This document shows, one piece after another, positions 14,059-16,787 of a DNA stretch of 16,787 nucleotides. Within the stretch, counting starts at the first letter, position 1; every line of letters begins with the position of its first letter. This DNA is from Dehalococcoidia bacterium (GTDB taxonomy: Bacteria; Chloroflexota; Dehalococcoidia; GIF9; AB-539-J10), in contig JALNYR010000049.1 in assembly GCA_023229725.1 (NCBI GenBank), positions 1-16,787 on the forward strand, written 5' to 3'. Under the pieces are notes generated by a model. The model made no database searches and was not told where the DNA came from. It saw nothing but the letters and a program-made list of their open reading frames with translations. A program made the translations under genes and the position numbers.

Positions 14059-16095
14059 TCATGTCCCGGGTGTGTCTTGCCCGGGGCTGGCGGCGACCTC
14101 GACGCGGTTCCGGCCGGCGGCCTTGGCCCGGTAGAGTGCGGCATCGGCACGGCGTATGAGCGCGTCCTCGTCGTCCTCGTCACCCCACTCCGCCACGCCG
14201 AGGCTTGCCGTGATGCCGAGCATGCCGCCTTCGGCGTCGTGCATGGTGGTTCCCTGCACGATGGCTCGTGTCCTCTGAGCCATGACGGTAGCGCCGGCCG
14301 CGTCCGTTCGTGGAAGGATGATGAGGAACTCCTCGCCGCCGTAGCGCCCCACGAAATCGGTCTGGCGCACGCTGCGCTGCAGCAGGGTCGCAGTGTCGGC
14401 CAGCACGTGGTCGCCAACCTGGTGGCCGTGGCGGTCGTTGACAAGTTTGAAATGGTCGATGTCAAGCATGACCACGCTGAGGTGGCCTTTGTACCGTCTC
14501 ACGTGGCGAACCCACTCGTCAAGCTTCTCGAGGATGCTGCGGCGGTTGAAGGCGCCGGTGAGCGCGTCGAACCGAGCGAGTCGCTCAAGTTCGGCGCGGT
14601 CGCGCTTCCTCTGCGACACATTCCGGAAGATGCCCTGGTAGGCGATGGTGCGTCCCTGCTCGTCCTTGCGGGCCACCACGGTCCGCTCGCAGTCGAACAC
14701 GGTCCCGTCCTTCTTCTTGTAGCGAACCTCATCCTGGACGCGACCCTCCGCGGCCATCCTGCGCAGGAACGGTCCCCGGTCGGCGGGGTCCGCGTAGAGG
14801 TCGAAAGCCGTGAGGTTGGAGAGATCGCCGCGACTGTAGCCGAAGAGGTCGAGCCACGACTGGTTGACGTCTATGATTGCGCCTTCAGGCGTGCCGACGT
14901 AGTTCGCGTCCCATGATTGTTCGAACAGCGAGCGGAACCGCTCCTCGCTGGCGCGGAGCGCCCGCTCCGCCTCACGCATCTCAGTGACGTCTCGCATCAC
15001 TCCCTGGTAGGCAATCGTGTTGCCATCTTTGTCCCACCGGGCGACGATGCGTCGCTGGCAGTCAAAGACCGTGCCGTCCTGTCTCCTCAACTTCACTTCG
15101 TCGTCAAGCACCGGGCCGGCCGTGGCCATGCGCTCCAGGTAACGTTTGCGCCCGTCGGGTTCGGCGTACCAGTGCGCTGCGTCGTGCCGGTTGACGTCCT
15201 CAGGCGTACAGCCGAGGAGGTCGAGCCACGCCTGATTGACGTTGATGAATGTGCCGTCGGGCTTCACCAGGTATGTGGCGTCGCGGGACAGCTCGAACAG
15301 TGTCCGGTACCGCTCCTCGCTCTCGCGGAGAGCCGCTTCAGCCTGCTTGCGCGCGGTGATGTCGCGGTTGATGCCCTGGTAGGCGACCACGTTGCCCGCC
15401 CCGTCCCTGATGGCAGTCTGGATTCGCTGGCAGTCGAAGGTAGTGCCGTCCTTCCTGCGGTAGCGCACCTCGTCCTGGACGTGCCCGGTGGCGGTCATAC
15501 GGCGAACGAAGTCCGTGCGGTCGGCCGGATCTGCGTAGAACACCGAGGCGTCGAGACCGGGAAGGTCGTCGCGCTCGTAGCCGAACAGGTCCAGCCACGC
15601 CTGGTTCACGTCGATGACCTTGCCATCCGGCGAGCCGATGTAGATGGCATCCATGGAGTTCTCGAAGAGCGAGCGGTAGCGCCGCTCGCTTCCGCGCAGC
15701 GCCTCCTCGGCTCGCCTCCGCTCAGTGACATCGCGGTTCACGCCCTGGTAGGCGATGACCGCGCCGGCGGCATCCTTGAGCGCGACGACTGTTCGCTCGC
15801 AGTCGAACTCGCTGCCGTCCTTGCGCCTGAAGCGCACCTCATCCCGGACGAAGCCGGTCTCGGCGATGCGCCCGAGGAAGCTGTCGCGATCCGAGGGGTT
15901 GGCGTACAGGTCGATGGCCCTGAACGTGGCAACCTCCGCGCGGGAGTAGCCGAACAAGTCCAGCCATGCCTGGTTCACCTCGATGGTCGTGCCATCCGGG
16001 GCAACGATGTAGATGGCATCCATGGACTGTTCGAACAGGGTGCGGAACCGGTCCTCGCGAGCTGCGAGTGAGCGTCGTATTGCGCCTTCCGACAT
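14059..16095 (-). CDS. Multi-PAS diguanylate cyclase (GGDEF)
   Basis: Protein of 678 residues, no membrane segment, so cytoplasmic. ATG at 16095 is preferred, with a weak GAGAAG site upstream. The longer frame starting at 16230 would put its ATG inside the proposed -10 box. Four PAS domains begin near residues 17, 133, 255 and 377, each with NQAWLDL and DEV+..RKDG. A GGDEF domain (about 498-672) has DALTGAFNRR, HFKLVNDRHGH and the active-site motif GGEEF (586-590). An RQTD inhibitory site (577-580) sits five residues before it, so product inhibition by c-di-GMP is expected. No EAL domain is present. It should make c-di-GMP from two GTP in response to PAS signals. The gene at 16273 carries an almost identical GGDEF domain and lies directly upstream in the same direction. 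Confidence 0.93.
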   Translation of the reverse strand: MSEGAIRRSLAAREDRFRTLFEQSMDAIYIVAPDGTTIEVNQAWLDLFGYSRAEVATFRAIDLYANPSDRDSFLGRIAETGFVRDEVRFRRKDGSEFDCERTVVALKDAAGAVIAYQGVNRDVTERRRAEEALRGSERRYRSLFENSMDAIYIGSPDGKVIDVNQAWLDLFGYERDDLPGLDASVFYADPADRTDFVRRMTATGHVQDEVRYRRKDGTTFDCQRIQTAIRDGAGNVVAYQGINRDITARKQAEAALRESEERYRTLFELSRDATYLVKPDGTFINVNQAWLDLLGCTPEDVNRHDAAHWYAEPDGRKRYLERMATAGPVLDDEVKLRRQDGTVFDCQRRIVARWDKDGNTIAYQGVMRDVTEMREAERALRASEERFRSLFEQSWDANYVGTPEGAIIDVNQSWLDLFGYSRGDLSNLTAFDLYADPADRGPFLRRMAAEGRVQDEVRYKKKDGTVFDCERTVVARKDEQGRTIAYQGIFRNVSQRKRDRAELERLARFDALTGAFNRRSILEKLDEWVRHVRRYKGHLSVVMLDIDHFKLVNDRHGHQVGDHVLADTATLLQRSVRQTDFVGRYGGEEFLIILPRTDAAGATVMAQRTRAIVQGTTMHDAEGGMLGITASLGVAEWGDEDDEDALIRRADAALYRAKAAGRNRVEVAASPGQDTPGT

Positions 16096-16228
16096 AGTCT
16101 TCTCGTAGGGATGCGGCCCTTCGCGCCCGGTGACGGGAAGGGAGACGCGGCCGCGCGTCCGAAAGGTTCGAGAGTCGGAGGGCGGGGCGCCACCTTCAGG
16201 GTGAGCTGTCCGGGGCCGGGTGGATGGC

Positions 16229-16258
16229 ATGATTGCACTGGAGCGAATCGGGTGTCAA
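16229..16258 (-). promoter_or_regulatory. Sigma70-like promoter for the cyclase gene
   Basis: Minus strand: TTGACA (16258-16253), 18 bases, AATCAT (16234-16229). The -35 box is perfect and the -10 box is 4 of 6. The leader before ATG 16095 would be about 125 bases. The -35 surroundings (CTATTGAC) match those of the propeller-cluster promoter. Confidence 0.5.
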
Positions 16259-16272
16259 TAGCCCGGCGGGGT

Positions 16273-16787
16273 TCAGCCGGTCTGCTGCGACGAAGCATCG
16301 ACCTCGACCCGGTTCCGGCCCGCGGCTTTCGCGCGGTACATGGCGGCATCGGCACGGCTGACGAGCGCGTCGTCGTCGTCTCCTTCACGCCACTCCGTCA
16401 CGCCGAGGCTGATCGTGACGGTGAACGCGCCACCTTCCGCGTCGCGCATGGACATCCCCTGCATGGTCGCACGCGCCCGTTCCGCCACCGCGGCCGCACC
16501 TGCGGCATCCGTCCGCGGGAGGATGATGAGGAATTCCTCTCCGCCGTAGCGACCCACGAAGTCCGTCTGTCGCGCGCTTCGCAGCAACACACCGGCGGTC
16601 TCGGCCAGCACGTGGTCGCCGACCTGATGGCCGTAGAGGTCGTTGACCTGCTTGAAGTGGTCGAGGTCGAGCATGACCACGCTGAGGTGTCCATTGTAGC
16701 GCCGCACGTGGCGCAGCCATTCCATCAGCTTCTCCAGGATGATACGCCGGTTCAGGAGGCCGGTGAGCGTGTCGAACCGCGCAAGGC
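16273..16787 (-). CDS. Diguanylate cyclase GGDEF domain (5' end outside window)
   Basis: Only the C-terminal 170 or so residues are present; the frame is open to the window edge (LARFDTLTGLLNRRIILEKL), so the start and any sensory domains lie to the right. The GGDEF domain is complete in its key parts: HFKQVNDLYGH, the RQTD inhibitory site, and GGEEF at 16545-16531. It is highly similar to the GGDEF of the downstream cyclase, including the preceding RHVRRYNGHLSVVMLDLDHF stretch, so the two genes look like a tandem duplication. ATG at 16725 is only an internal Met of the domain. Expected activity: c-di-GMP synthesis. Confidence 0.92.
   Translation of the reverse strand, partial: LARFDTLTGLLNRRIILEKLMEWLRHVRRYNGHLSVVMLDLDHFKQVNDLYGHQVGDHVLAETAGVLLRSARQTDFVGRYGGEEFLIILPRTDAAGAAAVAERARATMQGMSMRDAEGGAFTVTISLGVTEWREGDDDDALVSRADAAMYRAKAAGRNRVEVDASSQQTG

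Noticed and set aside
14917..16071. A 384-residue plus-strand frame opposite the cyclase PAS domains
   Set aside because: Antisense shadow of four PAS repeats; no start signal and no known domain.
16096..16230. N-terminal extension of the cyclase starting at ATG 16230
   Set aside because: No ribosome-binding site, a Pro/Arg-rich low-complexity translation, and the ATG overlaps the proposed -10 box of the gene's promoter.

Overview
This 16.8 kb window comes from a GC-rich bacterium. The gene content (a copper P-type ATPase fused to a cupredoxin domain, multi-PAS signalling proteins, secreted NHL/SBBP beta-propellers with dockerins) and the many palindromes ending in CCCCTAC suggest an uncultured-type Chloroflexota-like or similar environmental lineage. 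That placement is a guess from general familiarity. No rRNA, tRNA or universal marker gene is present to fix it.

Layout from left to right. (1) 1-2799, plus strand: a Cu(I) P1B-type ATPase, cut at its 5' end by the window, with cupredoxin, HMA, ATPase and YHS parts in one chain. (2) 2800-3991: about 1.2 kb without a gene, packed with at least 14 short palindromes and carrying a 200-240 bp imperfect direct duplication. A sigma70-like promoter lies at its right end. (3) 3992-7114, plus strand: a soluble GAF plus five-PAS histidine kinase of the NarL/HisKA_3 type. (4) 7115-7289: a short spacer between convergent genes with two more palindromes. (5) 7290-13465, minus strand: four secreted beta-propeller proteins (one SBBP, three NHL). 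Each ends in a nearly identical type I dockerin pair plus a conserved tail of about 30 residues. (6) 13466-14058: a promoter for that cluster, then a roughly 204 bp tandem duplication made of the same palindromes. (7) 14059-16095, minus strand: a four-PAS diguanylate cyclase with its own promoter. (8) 16273-16787, minus strand: the C-terminal end of a second, very similar diguanylate cyclase, cut by the window edge.

How it may fit together. The histidine kinase and the cyclase share the same PAS subfamily, which has a conserved cysteine, so they probably sense related cues. No response regulator or c-di-GMP effector is visible. The four propeller proteins look like one co-regulated extracellular set that would dock to cohesin partners encoded elsewhere. 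No cohesin or scaffoldin is in the window.

The two most unusual features are the set of four different propellers carrying almost the same dockerin-tail cassette, and a modular palindrome family that recurs as a composite element of about 100 bp: hairpin, three 9-bp units, hairpin. Most other long open frames in this GC-rich DNA are shadows of the genes listed here.
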